A stretch of DNA of 64,000 nt from Ptychodera flava (taxonomy: Eukaryota; Hemichordata; Enteropneusta; Ptychoderidae), in NCBI RefSeq assembly GCF_041260155.1, contig NW_027248277.1, forward strand, positions 9,257,175 through 9,321,174, written 5' to 3'. The notes under the pieces were generated by a model, which was not told the DNA's origin, ran no database searches, and was given only the letters and a program-made list of their open reading frames with translations. Positions 12,916-25,207 of the stretch are shown piece after piece. Numbering within the stretch: the stretch's first letter is position 1; each line of letters starts with the position of its first letter. The position numbers and the translations under genes were made by a program.

Positions 12916-13701
12916 GTCATCTCTACATAACTGCATAAAGGTGAAGCAAACAATGTTCAAAAGAATTTTATTTTCTGGAAAGCAGAGGACATGAAAGAAG
13001 AGAAAACAAAATAATACCAATACTGAGTGCAATCATATGCTTGAGTTCAACAGTTGAGCTAATAGTTCGCATTTTAGACAAGCACGAGCTGGATCATGGT
13101 TTTAATATTCTTTACACTCATTACACAATCTTGCTAAGGATATATTTACTTTGAGCACGGACACTCCGAAATTTTGTGGAGTAATGGTATCAACAAGTGT
13201 CAATCACTGCAGCTCTGTCAGGGGTTAAGAGTGCGCCCTCAGTGGTCAGGTAGACAAATTGTTTACCCGTGTGAATGGGAACCTAAATGTATGTGTTGAT
13301 GACTTCGCTTGTTAATTGTCAGCATTTCTGCAGAGAATTTTGCCAAGATATGAGCCCATCAACATTGCTTGTAGGTGAGAAGGAGGGAAAATTTGACACT
13401 ATGTATATTATTTTATTTAATAAACAGTGTTCGCCTGCACCCTGAAATGCGTTGACATAAAAAGTAAGCTTATTATCACTGCAAGCACGGCATTGTTGCA
13501 ACTTTAATTTTATTATCGACAAATGAATTGCAGGCAAGACTTATGTTCACAAGTCATCAATGGCATAGGATATTACACACATACAGTCTGAGGTGACAAG
13601 CTAAACACTAGACATGTAGACATGATTATTGGAGTGAGTATTATTAAAGTATGTATATAAATTTGAACAGGTTTATATGGGGGCTTCCAGAGAAGGAAGA
13701 A
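12916..13701. other. No gene or recognised element
   Basis: No credible coding frame or structured repeat apart from the short CGCCCTCAGTGGTCA phrase also present near 8764. Confidence 0.4.
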
Positions 13702-13944
13702 TTTAGCCCTTTGAGTGCCAAAGTGATTTTTTAGCTTTTATAGAATATAACGGCAACATTTTTCAGATGTAGACGATTGTATTTTAGATTTTCCCAAAAA
13801 TGTTTAATAGAACATTGTTACAAATGCAATGTAATGTCCATTTGGTCCAAAAGCATTAAAAAGGATATGGAAAATTCATAAAAATATGTAAAATACCACA
13901 CAGACATGTTGATGGAAAAAAATTACAGCACTTGAAAGGTTAAA
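13702..13944. mobile_element. MITE with TTTAGCCCTTTGAGTGCCAA ends
   Basis: The left end TTTAGCCCTTTGAGTGC and the inverted right end TTTAACCTTTCAAGTGC form terminal inverted repeats around an AT-rich core of about 200 bases. A related mini-element with the same terminal theme lies at 45133-45217. Confidence 0.6.
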
Positions 13945-14209
13945 GTATATCTCCTGTGTGACATATCAAACCAAGAAAAATGCAGTGTGAAATGTGACAT
14001 TACTTCCATATAACAGTCAATTTTAGTGTCTTACCAATTAATACTGTCACAAGTTGACTCAAGGGCTAAGGTCTGGAGGAAATAGCGAAGTAGATCTGAG
14101 CCAAAGGATAATGCCAAGTGGTGATAAGCATTTCAAATTACTTACCAGTGACTAGGGAGTCATAAGGGTTAGCGTTAGGGATACAGTATATGCCAGACAA
14201 AACACTGAA

Positions 14210-14320
14210 CCGCATTGAACATTTCTAAAAACATGCTGGACCCTCATCACAAAATTGAAAACGGTATAAAACCAACTTCTCTATCCCCTCTCCCCCCAGC
14301 TGAGGAAACTGGCCAGTTTG
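14210..14320. repeat. Isolated right terminus of an H1-like element
   Basis: Contains GCTGGACCCTCATCACAAAA, GAAAACGG, a C run and CAGCTGAGGAAACTGGCCAG. The order and wording match the right end of H1 (2500-2609). No matching left end was found nearby, so this looks like a relic. Confidence 0.5.
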
Positions 14321-15389
14321 TAAATCTAAGGTATGGTATTAAGTTTCCATTGTCCAAAAATTAAAGTAAAATGTATTGAGCTATGGAATGTAAATAGTGA
14401 AAGACATGTAAAATTCCATGCCATCGGAACAACAAACAGTGCTGCTCTAGAGATAAACCTGCCTAGCTGGAACAATATTGTCTCCTTGTATGGAGTCAAA
14501 GATTATATAACAGCCTCTGAAGACAACTACCGACAGTGTGGGCTTTAGCTTTTTAGTGTGTTGTTTTGTCCGAGATGTCTATAAATGTGCCCAATTGGCT
14601 TAGTTTATTTCTTTCAAAATATAAGTTTTCAGTCCACTTTGTGTTGGAGTAATGGCTCTGTCCATTGTCAGTTTCAAAGACAATTTGCCCAGTTCACTTT
14701 AGAAGAACCCGAAAATGGTCGGCCCTGTCAAATTTTAAATATGAAGAAAACACTTTAAATCATAATGTTTTTTGACCTACGGTAGTTAAAGCCAAACCAA
14801 AATTTAAAGAATCTGATGCATGGAAAGAGGCTGCAGGATTTCCCCTTCTATTTCCCTACAAAGAGTGTCACGGGTACGGCCTTACTGTACTTTGTAGGTC
14901 AATCAGGGTCACACTGTATGGTGTTATACTGCCTGTTAACTGCTATACAGGTCAACATCTACCGCTGTTTGCATTCAAGTACTGACCAGCAAGTGGGTGA
15001 AAAATACTCTAGGTTTTGGCTAAATACGCGGCTTTTTAATGACTTGGCAGGTTGGAAGTGATACTGTCTGGTGGGTAAAGGCTTGAAAGTCTCATGCAAA
15101 ATCACAGTTAGATATCAAAGAATAAAGCAACCTTACATGTTTTCACTTTCCTGAAATATAATTTTGGTGACAAATATCCTGACCAACACATAAAACAGTG
15201 ATTCTATGTTAAGTACACATAAATTTGTCTATCCAGCAGCAAAGGGTGAAAAAACGATTTATGCCGTATAAGTCGACCCATAAATGATCCATATATTTAA
15301 TATGTGCGTTGATGCAAATTTTCGTCCGATTTACGTCAAACATATAACGAAATCCCATTTAGTACAATTTTATGCACATTTTTTTCGGC
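14321..15389. other. No supported gene
   Basis: Open frames of 71 and 81 codons (14333-14548 and 14816-15061, plus strand) have no recognisable motif or splice context. I do not call them genes. Confidence 0.4.
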
Positions 15390-15799
15390 TTAAGGATGTA
15401 TGAGCGGTACGCGCGCGTGGAATTTGTCACTTCCCATAGGATTACATTGAAATTTGCTGGAAAATCAATTTCTGCTAATGTCATTTTCATGAAAATTTGC
15501 ACAAAGCTCAGTCTAGAGAAATAAATAATACTGATCAAATAAAATTATATGGTCACCGCGCTAAATTTTGAGATAAACAGCATTGAATTATTTCGTCCAT
15601 TAGAAAATGCATTGGTGAAAAATGCTGACTCAGCATTTTTTCTCACAAATGGCAAAATTCATGGTCATTTATCTCACAAACGAGCGCGGTGACCCCATAT
15701 TTTATCACACATTTTGATAATACTTACAAAGGAGAATCCAAAAATTGACAATTTAGAGAAATGACATTACTTTTAATTTTACCGATCGTACATCCTTAA
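15390..15799. mobile_element. 410-bp MITE with TTAAGGATGTA ends
   Basis: The left end TTAAGGATGTATGAGCGGTA and the inverted right end TTAAGGATGTACGATCGGTA differ at two positions. A second inner symmetry pairs TGGTCACCGCGC (about 15551) with GCGCGGTGACC (about 15684). There is no open frame. The ends suggest a TTAA or TA target but the superfamily is not established. Confidence 0.75.
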
Positions 15800-16708
15800 A
15801 TAAACAGTCTGAAATGCACAACTTTGTACCGCTCTTAAAGGTAATGAAAATACCTTCAACATCAAGTATCACATTTTCCTATGTCATTAAATAGTAAAAT
15901 TGACAACGATGGATGGTACTTTAAGATGTTATTTCTGAAAACAAACCAAAAAGATCTTCTATATGGCAGCATATACGTGGAAAATTAAATCCTAGGTTGA
16001 GGATAAATGCGACCTTTATGTTTCACGCATATTTGTATACAAAATCTACTTTTTGGCGTGTAGTTTTCGGAAATGAAAACAATAGAAAGTTTTCTCTCCT
16101 TTTCAGACCCTAAAGTTTGTAATTTTAACGGTAATTTATAACAATATCCAAGTTCGTTTCGTTTCGTACTTCGGTATATGTCTCATGAAAGTGATCATAA
16201 AGGCACCATAAATGTTTTCTAAAAATAGTCATGAAAGTTCGACGAAACTTGTGATAAATTTGTAATCCATGTTTGCATTGTCAAGATTTTATATGATCTT
16301 TTTTAATGTAGACCTAAACGGGAGCTATCAGTTTCTCTGTCAATATAAAATCTTTCACGATTTTTGCAAAAAATAAAAATTAAATTGCTTAATTAATGGA
16401 CAAATATCTGAGCTGAACTTTGTAAGTATGATTTTTGTTCTTCGTGCCCGGATCGATAGGAAATAGGGATAGAATATGAAGCTGCGCCACGCTATCGATG
16501 TACAAATAAGTTACTACATGATTAAACCAGCATAGATAGCAGCAAGTTTCCGTCACAAACGTAAATATATAAATGACGGTTTTACACACACATAAATGCA
16601 CACATACAACTACACACACCCACACAGACACTGATGATCGCTACAGAGAACACATGTAGCGTGAAACTCTGAGTAACGCCTGCTAAGTCCTGTTTTCTAC
16701 TTGTTATC

Positions 16709-16711
<3 letters not shown>

Positions 16712-16755
<44 letters not shown>

Positions 16756-16775
16756 TTTTCTCTCTCTCTCTCTCT
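16712..16775. repeat. (TA)n and (TC)n microsatellite
   Basis: About 40 bases of TA, a T run, then about 15 bases of TC. Confidence 0.95.
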
Positions 16776-17174
16776 GTTTGACGTCATCGTATACGAGTGT
16801 TTTTCGCGGAGCCGTACAACTTCGAGCCAAAGGAATGAGTTACCTTCGTACAGTTCGTAACATAATTCTATTTAATGACTGTTTCCAAATTCTTAAAATG
16901 TTCATTCAGGGATACAAAACTGTTGATTTGTGTAGACCGATTGACTCTGCTTTCTACTTACAGTTTTCCATCACAATAAAATCACAAGTTATAAATTTTT
17001 AGTTATTTATAACATTTGACAATCACGAAGAATAGAATTAGCAATTTCTTTCCTGTACAGTGTGGAGCTTGTTTGTGTCTCAAAATTATGGTAAACTATA
17101 ACAAGTGTGGTTGTTTAACGTACTTTATTATGTTGATATCATTAAGTATACAGAGAGAAATGTCGTTTCATCGA

Positions 17175-17176
17175 TG

Positions 17177-17225
<49 letters not shown>
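17175..17225. repeat. (ATA)n trinucleotide microsatellite
   Basis: About 17 trinucleotide units. A poly-Ile open frame over it is an artefact. Confidence 0.95.
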
Positions 17226-17227
<2 letters not shown>

Positions 17228-17540
17228 GTAGTAAGAAAATCAGAAAACAGCGACTTGAGAAAATATGATATTACGCCATGGCTCCAATCCTTTACGTACT
17301 ACCGCCGCCTATCTTAGTATTTTCGCTTACTTTCGTTTAAGTTGGCTGATTCCTTCTATCAGTTGTGGCGGCCTCTAGTGATGTAATTTGAACATTTTCC
17401 CGCAAAGCTGGAACAACTAACATTTCAATAAGTGCTTGAAAAGATATCCAGTCGCCATTATGATTTATTAAAATTTATAACTTATTAGTGAAGTATCTTT
17501 TGCAAAATTAGTGCCATTATCGTGCTTTTCAAACCAATTA

Positions 17541-17880
17541 TTAAAGGGGACAGCAAGTAGCTTAGGCTTCTGATTGTTTTTTTTCATTTTTTTGTTTTTG
17601 TATTTTCATTACAATTTCTTCTAAAGTATGTTGAAACACTTACGATTAAGCTTGTCAAAATAGCGTCTTTAGATGTAAAATACGTTATATTATTGTTTAC
17701 ACTTCAATTATCAACAAAAACAATGCAGTTCTCATGTTCAAACTGCGTTTTTCTCGAGGGTCTATGGTACATCCAAATGCTTTGGGGAATAGAACGCCAG
17801 AGTTGAAAGAGATATTACGGTACTTAACATTGACAAACAAAATTAGTGAAAAAAATTAAAAGCTGCAGCTACTGGCCCGA
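17541..17880 (-). repeat. Repeat R3-like element, single copy
   Basis: Left end TTAAAGGGGACAGCAAGTAGC. The inverted right end reads CGGGCCAGTAGCTGCAGCTT. The interior shares phrases, in inverse orientation, with R3 (for example GACAAGCTTA and AACTGCATTGTT). It is probably the same MITE family as 12158-12915 and the compact copy at 45939-46103. Confidence 0.5.
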
Positions 17881-18801
17881 GTGGACAGCTAAAATAAATT
17901 GTTATCAACAGGAGTGTTAAGAAGAACACGTGTGTGATGGAAGCTGTAGAGTAAAACTCTTGTACGGCGAACACTCGTCAGCAGTATATTGTAATTTTCA
18001 GTTATCGTTGAGCGTTCTTCCGTATATCATATGCGTGGCACCTGCAAGTGACCGCTCACTTTCACTGACGATATTAATTAATTATTTTATAGGAAAGATT
18101 GTAATTCATATATGCCCATGTTTTCAGCCATTGAAATTATCGTGTGGCAAAGGACTGGTCACATTGAATCATGTAAGGACCTGCCTCAAAGTTTACCTGG
18201 CGATAAATTGGTTGGTTGTGATCGTTCAGTCATGTTGTAGTCCTATTACTGGGTAAAAATCTTTTTTGCTCTTAAGGCTTTGGTCTATCTCTTTTGTATC
18301 TGGTATTGCAGTTTCTATATTCATCTTTCTTTTAGTACAAGGCAGAAACTAGATCGAACTCATCAACGCTTAGTCGTGAACTAAACCTTTACGTCATATA
18401 TGCCCAGTCCTATTGGAAGACTAGTTTGATAAATTTTTGATAATGTTTTCGGTAATTAAATTGAAGCAACGGGCGAGATGGTAGAACGACATGACCTATG
18501 TTAGTTTTGAGTGATAACTTTGAAGTCAGAAACATGTATACAGCCTGAGACTTTTCTCTAACATGGAAATGTCTCAGTGTATATTATTAAATAGTTTGGT
18601 CGGACTTCATATTCAAGGAATCCCTTCATTGTGACACTCAATCATACGATGGGGTATCTTCCTATAAATTCACATCAATTACTTTACATTTATAACATCA
18701 CACATTAAACAAAATAAGCAGGTTGTAAAACGTTTCGACATCTACTAATCTTTGAAATTCTTACTGGAAAAGTACACACATATCAGCGAAGTATGAAAAT
18801 G
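17881..18801. other. No supported gene
   Basis: A 108-codon open frame at 17930-18256 (plus) lacks motifs and splice context. Nothing else stands out. Confidence 0.4.
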
Positions 18802-19436
18802 AAATCATTGACAATGAAAATATGGAATGATATGTCAAGGATTGCAGCCCAGAAACAGGCAAATCATTGACAATGAAAATATGGAATGATATGTCAAGGA
18901 TTGCAGCCCAGAAATAGGCAAATCATTGACGATGAAAATATGGAATGATATGTCAAGGATTGCAGCCCAGAAACAGGCAAATCATTGACGATGAAAATAT
19001 GGAATGATATGTCAAGGATTGCAGCCCAGAAACAGGCAAATCATTGACGATGAAAATATGGAATGATATGTCAAGGATTGCAGCCCAGAAACAGGCAAAT
19101 CATTGACGATGAAAATATGGAATGATATGTCAAGGATTGCAGCCCAGAAACAGGCAAATCATTGACGATGAAAATATGGAATGATATGTCAAGGATTGCA
19201 GCCCAGAAACAGGCAAATCATTGACGATGAAAATATGGAATGATATGTCAAGGATTGCAGCCCAGAAACAGGCAAATCATTGACGATGAAAATATGGAAT
19301 GATATGTCAATGATTGCAGCCCAGAAACAGGCAAATCATTGACGATGAAAATATGGAATGATATGTCAAGGATTGCAGCCCAGAAACAGGCAAATCATTG
19401 ACAATGAAAATATGGAATGATATGTCAAGGATTACA
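18802..19436 (+). repeat. 59-bp minisatellite, about 11 copies
   Basis: Units begin AAATCATTGAC(A/G)ATGAAAA and recur exactly every 59 bases from 18802 to 19392. The copies are nearly identical, with the outer ones carrying ACAATG and the inner ones ACGATG. The array ends at GGATTACAGAATAAAG. The homogeneity points to recent expansion. There are no unique spacers, so it is not CRISPR-like. Confidence 0.95.
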
Positions 19437-19736
19437 GAATAAAGTTCATTTATTTGTAGACGTATACGATGACTTCAATTAAAAAAGAATATACGTGACG
19501 TTGTTTCCGAGATAACACAAGAGTACTGTTGTTGACATCAATTTTTACAGAGGTCAAGCGTTTTTTTTTTTGCACGCCATTCTCACTAATACACACTTGC
19601 GGTCAATATTTGAAAGTAACAAATTTTTCCAAAAATTTCTAACTCTGATGATTTTTTTTGCACATTCTGATCTTATGCGCTTGACGCCGTGGTCTTTCAG
19701 CTGAAATGTACTGCGATGTACTCTGCTATCTCGGGA

Positions 19737-20069
19737 TTAGTGTGATGCACTTTCAATAGAGCCAACATTGCAACGACTAGTAATGGGTGATGAAATATGT
19801 GATTTCACATTGGATAAATCGGAGAAATCCAAAGGGACCCCATCGGACATATTCTCATTGACCAATGATACATTTATAAGCATTTCTTCAAGTCCCTCCG
19901 TTTTTTCAACGAGTGATAAAGCGTACCTATGCGGCACGCCATTAGTCATGTGTGAAATATCCGATAGATATTTCGTGATATAAATATCATCCGATAGCTG
20001 TTTAGTAAGAAGTGATCCTCCAGCTGACAACTTATTTGCTAATTGTTTTTTAAAGATTTCGTATTCTTT
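19737..20069 (-). CDS. Terminal exon of an unrecognised minus-strand gene
   Basis: Continuous coding sequence of 110 codons from an AG acceptor (GGTGATAG, just above 20069) to a TAA stop at 19737-19739. The protein starts KEYEIFKKQLANKLSAGGSL and continues through acidic/serine-rich stretches such as NMSDGVPLDFSDL to GSIESASH. Composition is protein-like and the frame joins the upstream exon (20604-20671) in phase 0. I do not recognise a family, membrane segment or catalytic motif. A possible polyadenylation signal (AATAAA on the minus strand) lies near 19449, just before the 59-bp minisatellite. Upstream exons must lie above 20.7 kb but were not found. Confidence 0.55.
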   Translation of the reverse strand, partial: KEYEIFKKQLANKLSAGGSLLTKQLSDDIYITKYLSDISHMTNGVPHRYALSLVEKTEGLEEMLINVSLVNENMSDGVPLDFSDLSNVKSHISSPITSRCNVGSIESASH

Positions 20070-20603
20070 CTATCACCATGAGAGCATAACTTTGTGACAC
20101 GGCAGTTTGGTCCCGGTGTACAGTTTCACTCGTTGATATCCTTGTAGAATCCTTGTAGAATCCTGTCGCGCTAAAGCCATGGCTCTTCTTTTTACTTTTT
20201 TTCATTCTGAACTTGCAACGTTTCAACTTTGTGTATTCTTTTGTTCGAGGTTTCCATTTTCTTCTCTGTAAGATAAAGTTTTGTACTCAATATCGTATTT
20301 GGTTCATCGGCGTACTGTCACAACACAAGCAAATGTGCACAGCTGTAAGGTCTTCACCTGTGATTTACAATGCGTTGTATAAATTCGTTCCATTTCATAT
20401 GTTGACCATTGTTGACTTGCTCATCAACACATGAAACTGAGAACATAAACGTGATATTTGTAGATTAAGTAAAGACATAATACAACTGAGTGTTAGACCG
20501 ATAGAACAGATCATTTCTTTAGTTATTTGTTGTCGAGCAATGGCGAATATGATATTCACCAGCGCAATAAATACCCTGTGTTTAGTGTAGTAGACCTACT
20601 GAC

Positions 20604-20671
20604 CTTTTCCGCAGAGGCAGCTGTGACATCCATGAGCTTACCATCGTGACCGTTATCGCTAGCAACAACAC
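20604..20671 (-). CDS. Penultimate exon of the same unrecognised gene
   Basis: A 68-base exon bounded by a strong acceptor (TTTTCTTTCAG) and a GTCAGT donor. It encodes VVASDNGHDGKLMDVTAASA followed by EK, ending on a codon boundary that matches the phase-0 start of the next exon. The first two bases complete a codon from an exon further upstream. Intron length to the terminal exon is 534 bases. Function unknown. Confidence 0.5.
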
Positions 20672-21789
20672 CTGAAAGAAAAGTGCTACATGGTGTACAG
20701 AAGCTTTGCAACAGTCGCTTCACGTCTTGCATTGACAGCAGAATGTTGTTCATTATGCCTTCATTTAAATAGAGGGCTACCCGTGAAAAAAGGGAATCAT
20801 GGTGATTCTTTTTGTGTACAGCCGTAGGACTGTAGGTCAGGGCCAATCAAATAAAAGTGGAATTCCAGACAACCCAGGCAAATGCACAGCCCCTCATCTT
20901 CGCTTGCCATTTCTTGTTCGAGCAGCCTAAATGCTCACGGAAATCAGATATTAATGGCCCGAAAGGGATACTCCTCATATTTTCATACTGGGTGTGCCGC
21001 CTAAGTTGAAAACATTTACCCATGTATATTCCAAACATATGACCCATTGTTAGGGATTTGCTGACACACACCCGTACAGCCTTTCTATGGTAGTACCCCC
21101 CCCCCCCCCCCCAACCAGGATAAGGCCAAAGTAAGTAAATTCTTTGTTTTGCGTCCGCGCGCGCCTAGGTTTTTGGAGATTTTTCGGAAAACAAACACAA
21201 ACTTTCCTTTCAAAATTTCGCCGTTGGTGGTGCTATTTTATCGCAAAAAACAAGTCGTGGCTTTTACCTTTGCGACGAAACACTCCTTTACGGCAGTCAG
21301 ATTTCACTAAAGGACCATGCGGTGACGTAAAACAGTACTCTCTACACATTTACACCTGTCGATACTTACAGCCTCACGCCGGTGCCTCATGTCCTAGCTG
21401 TCTGCTGTGGCTTTGCCTAGGCCTGTTGTGGCTTTGTTGTCACAATAAAAAATGGATGAAAGCGGGGAAATAATCGAAGTTAAAAAACAGGAAACCTTTG
21501 CACGGCAACTAGAAGGCATGGTCATTGCGAGCAATCGGGACTTGAACAGATAGAGATTCAGTCGGCCGATTGGACTTGGGTACCACGACTCAGAGAGTAT
21601 GGCAGACGGAAAAATCGGAAAGTGTCGAGGCCTATCCTAGTTAATTGGTCTTTAAGGTTTGCCAAAAATTTGGTTAATTCATCCATTTTAACTTGAAGCA
21701 ATAATAAACCAGTGATCAGTCCTGCAAACGAAAGGCCTTTACGTACTTTTTTGTTCAGTTTGGGTATGTGAAAGTATATTAGAATCCCT
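20672..21789. other. No supported gene; contains a C17 tract
   Basis: Seventeen consecutive C lie at 21096-21112. The 109-codon plus-strand frame at 21144-21473 has no recognised motif. Further 5' exons of the minus-strand gene may be here but cannot be shown. Confidence 0.4.
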
Positions 21790-22960
21790 CTGTGAAAGTT
21801 CAAACTTGTAGTAGGCGGTCGTAGCTGCTCTTGAAGGAGGTCACACTTTCTGCATTAATGACATCGGCTGGTAATTTATTCCAGATGTCCACAACTCTTG
21901 CTGAAAAAAGTACTTTTAGTTTATGAAGTTTGGGACAGTGTCCTCAAGATCTCGAGTCGGCTGCTAACTCAAGTGAAAGGTTACAGTGATCATGGCCTTT
22001 GATAACTAATTCTAGCGTTGAATCATGTCGCCGCGAATTCTTCTTGTTCAAGTGTTATTAAACCAAGCTGTTTAAGTCTATTTTGATATTGTAGTGTTGG
22101 AGTTTAGGTATTATTTGCCGTGCTAAGATTTTTATGTCCTTTTGTAGCCATGGTGACCAAGCTTGTACTGCATGTTCGAGCTGTGGTCCGAGTCTCACAA
22201 GTTGCTTGTAAAGACAAAGAATGACATTTTTTTTATTTGATCGACAATGATCGTTTGATGAGATCAACATTCTGTTTGCTTTTTTGCAAACTTATCACAT
22301 TTGCTTGAAGGTTTTAAGGTAGAATGAAGATCAATTTCTTCAGTTGTACGTCCCAGTAAAATATTGTTCATTGAGTATTTATTGAAGAGGTTGTTGTAGC
22401 CAATATGCGTCCACCAGTGTTCACTCATTTTTTGTAGCTTGTCCAAATCAGCCTGTAGAATTTCAGGATCACTACAATTTCGCAAGGGATGATAGTCTTG
22501 GTATTGTCAGTAAATTTTTGAGTTCAAAAATTATTTCACTGCCAGTATGACTGATGTAGATTAGAGAGAGTATATATTGGTCCAAGAACTGAACCCTTTG
22601 GGACACCACTTGTGACGTATTCTCCATTCAGATGATGCTCCATTTATGACTACTCGCTGTTTTGTATTTGTCAATCATGCTTTGACCCACTGTAGAATAT
22701 TTCCATTTATGCCATGCTACTTCATCTTTTCAATCAATCTGGGGTGTGGTACTTTGAAAGTGCAAGGAATATAGATGTGAAGCTTCCACCTAAATTTGGA
22801 GTGGAGACTGACAATTGCGAAATGCTTTCTTTTATTTGATGGAAAGGAAAGGTGCTGGTTTTACGGATTGTCCCGAGGAAGCTACAGGGAATAATTTTTG
22901 TCCATTATATCATCAATTTCTTCTTCTATCTGATGCCCTATCTTTCTAAAATTGAATGCG
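21790..22960 (-). mobile_element. Decayed LINE, CR1/L2-like, minus strand
   Basis: Reading the minus strand from about 22780 downwards, reverse-transcriptase blocks appear in broken frames. They are KVPHPRLIEKM, HGINGNILQWVKA, QRVVINGASSEW, SGVPKGSVLGP (about 22600) and a FADDTK-like TDNTKT (about 22505). Then follow ADLDKLQKMSEHW, HIGYNN, LYKQLVRLGPQLEHAVQAWS (about 22150) and finally DIWNKLPADVINAESVTSFK (about 21860). The order is that of a CR1/L2-group LINE. Many stops and frameshifts make it inactive. The catalytic FADD has become TDN in this copy. Confidence 0.8.
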
Positions 22961-23666
22961 GAGGCTACTAGTTACCATTTCTGTTTGGTGTTTTCTTTCA
23001 AAACACACACCTTTCAGCAAAACTATGACATTCCATCAGAGCATAGGCATTACAAGAAACTTGAAAAAACGTACAAGAACTTGAGGACCAAAGACTGCTA
23101 CTGTATACTGTTATAGTGTAACCCTTCCCAAACTGTCAAGGCTGTCAAGTTGCTGTAAGGCACCTGTTACTTACTAATTGATGTGTCGTGGTTTTACATG
23201 CGATTGTGAAAGATATTTGTGTGTTTTTCGTGGGTTACTTTCCAGGCCCATATGTAGAAAAATATATGGTTTACAATTTACAGCTACGGAGGATGGACAG
23301 TCGCGTAAACATTACGTTTACTTTTTTGTTCTTCGCACACAAGTTGTAAATAAGTAAATAACATCGTAAATAAAAAGAACCGACTCATTTGAGTGTTGGG
23401 GAGAACACGGAACTGAAAATTCTCGCGAGTCAGACCATAATTTCCGCTCCGCTGACCTGCGCAAAAATCATAACGGGCAGCCTTAAGCTGTTGCCGTAAA
23501 GAGGCGCGTGGTTTATGACGACGAGAGCTGAGGTGCCGAAATACTGTAATATCATGTTGATGATATCTGAACAGTTTAGCGTCGGTTAATACTCAACACT
23601 TCGCTGACTCCGTGTAGACGAAACATGATACAATGAATGCAGACGAATGCTGATCAGTTTTTCTGT
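22961..23666. other. No gene; locally CpG-richer stretch
   Basis: The part around 23390-23600 is richer in CpG (TCTCGCGAGTCAG, GGCGCGTGG) than its surroundings and could be a promoter relic. No transcript is identifiable. Confidence 0.3.
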
Positions 23667-24600
23667 AAATTATTATTATTATTTTTAATTCTTTATTTCG
23701 GACAATGAGCATGTCCATATATATATAAATGGTTACAGGATTGGGAAAAAAGAATGATACAAAAAAGGTTACATCAAGAAATATTCATTTATGGGTTAGA
23801 CCATGAGACATATTTCTGAACAAGATTATTAGACTGAATTTATCCATCTTTCCCTCAAGTCAGAAGTGAAGTACACAACATCATACACCTTACGTATAAT
23901 TAAGTTCTCACTCATAGAGACCCTTTTCATCAAACTATTGATTTGCTTTCTAAGCAAAGCATCAAAAGTGTCAATCCTATTATATACAAACATAGTACTA
24001 GCACTGCTGCGTCTGTCATATCGTAGAAGTATGCGACCAGCATTATTGTAAGCAACTTTCAATTGTTTCAGGGCGCTTTTATTATAGCTGACCCATAAGT
24101 TACCACCATACAATTGATAGCAATATGATTTAAATAGTTTACATTTAACACTCTGAGAACACATAGAAAATTTTCTCAAAAGCATGTTAGCAGAGATATA
24201 AAAAGATCTCCTCTGACGCTCGATATCAGAATTGTCACTGAAGGTATTTGTCAACAGATAGCCGAGGTGTTTTTTCTTTTCAACAAATCGCAGTTTAACT
24301 CCATTGAGATAAACAGCTGGAATATGTTCAATCATACATCGCTTGAGAATTATACACATACATACAGTTTTCTCTGTATTGAAAACAATATCATGAATAT
24401 TGCCATAATTGCTACATATATTTAAAAGTATTGAGTTCCTTCACTGACGGGCTTATCAGACATATATCATCTGCATACATCAGATGGTTAACAAAAATAC
24501 CACCGATGTTGCAGCCAACCTTAGAATTAATCAATCTATGGCTAAGCCACTACGACATTTGTGTCAGACAGAAGCGTCTATCGAATACTAGTTTTTACTT
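23667..24600 (-). mobile_element. 5'-truncated LINE, minus strand, with (AAT)n tail
   Basis: On the minus strand the element runs from a reverse-transcriptase segment to a 3' tail reading AAATAAAGAATTAAAAATAA that ends in AAT repeats at about 23667, the expected polarity for a LINE. The catalytic motif HLMYADDICLISPSVK lies near 24470. A frameshift near 24430 separates it from the longer open part below. The polymerase N-terminus and endonuclease are missing. Confidence 0.8.
23829..24359 (-). pseudogene. LINE reverse transcriptase C-terminal part
   Basis: An open frame of about 176 codons contains VYLNGVKLRFVEKKKHLGYL (the thumb-type LGYLL motif) and SDIERQRRSFYISANMLLRK. It continues with KLFKSYCYQLYGGNLW, LKVAYNNAGRILL and SASTMFVYNRIDTFDALLRK. 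These are conserved blocks of the post-polymerase region in a LINE group common in marine invertebrates. It follows the YADD block in another frame. The frame ends ERWINSV with a natural-looking stop at 23829. Confidence 0.75.
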
Positions 24601-25207
24601 TGTCATATGCAAGTTTTGATGAAAACATATTTACATAAAATAAAAACACTGAGTCATGGATACCATACAACATATTGCCTTTCATGTCATGATTACGAGT
24701 ACCAGAATCAAAATTATACAGAAAATTCAACATATCACTGCCTAGCCTGCTGTATATATATATATATATGAAGGAAGCCGGGACTAATTATCTTCATCCT
24801 AATCAAATTCAGTCTCTACAATCATGACAATAAGTAATTTTAACACTTCCGTTGTGTATTCTATCAAACACTCAAATGTATTTCTTAGTGTCTTCACTCC
24901 GATTTCAAGGGTCATGTCGTGTAAAAGTTGAAGGGCGTGCATTTTCTTAGAAGTGAATAACCTTGAAGTAAGTCTTGTCTTTCACAAAAACAGACTTCTA
25001 CCATGGGACACTACATACCACTGTTTATCCTTGTATGTCCATAAAACAGACATGTATGCATGTCTGCATACATGGTTTGTCCAGCTAGAGTGCTCTCCCA
25101 ATTAACTTCAGTCTCCACACCATACTTGTGTGTTCTATCCAAACACTCGAATAAGTCGGTTCTTCATATCTACAGTGTTATCTACAAAACAGTAAACATA
25201 GTGGTTA
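24601..25207. other. No gene or recognised element
   Basis: No protein-like frame. A short (TA)n lies at about 24752-24769. Confidence 0.4.

Noticed and set aside
17930..18256. 108-codon plus-strand frame
   Set aside because: Cys-rich but without homology signals, splice sites or a conserved pattern; likely chance.
18802..19436. CRISPR-like array
   Set aside because: Units are contiguous 59-mers without unique spacers, in a eukaryotic context.
21144..21473. 109-codon plus-strand frame
   Set aside because: No motif; the Trp/Cys-rich composition is atypical and there is no splice context.
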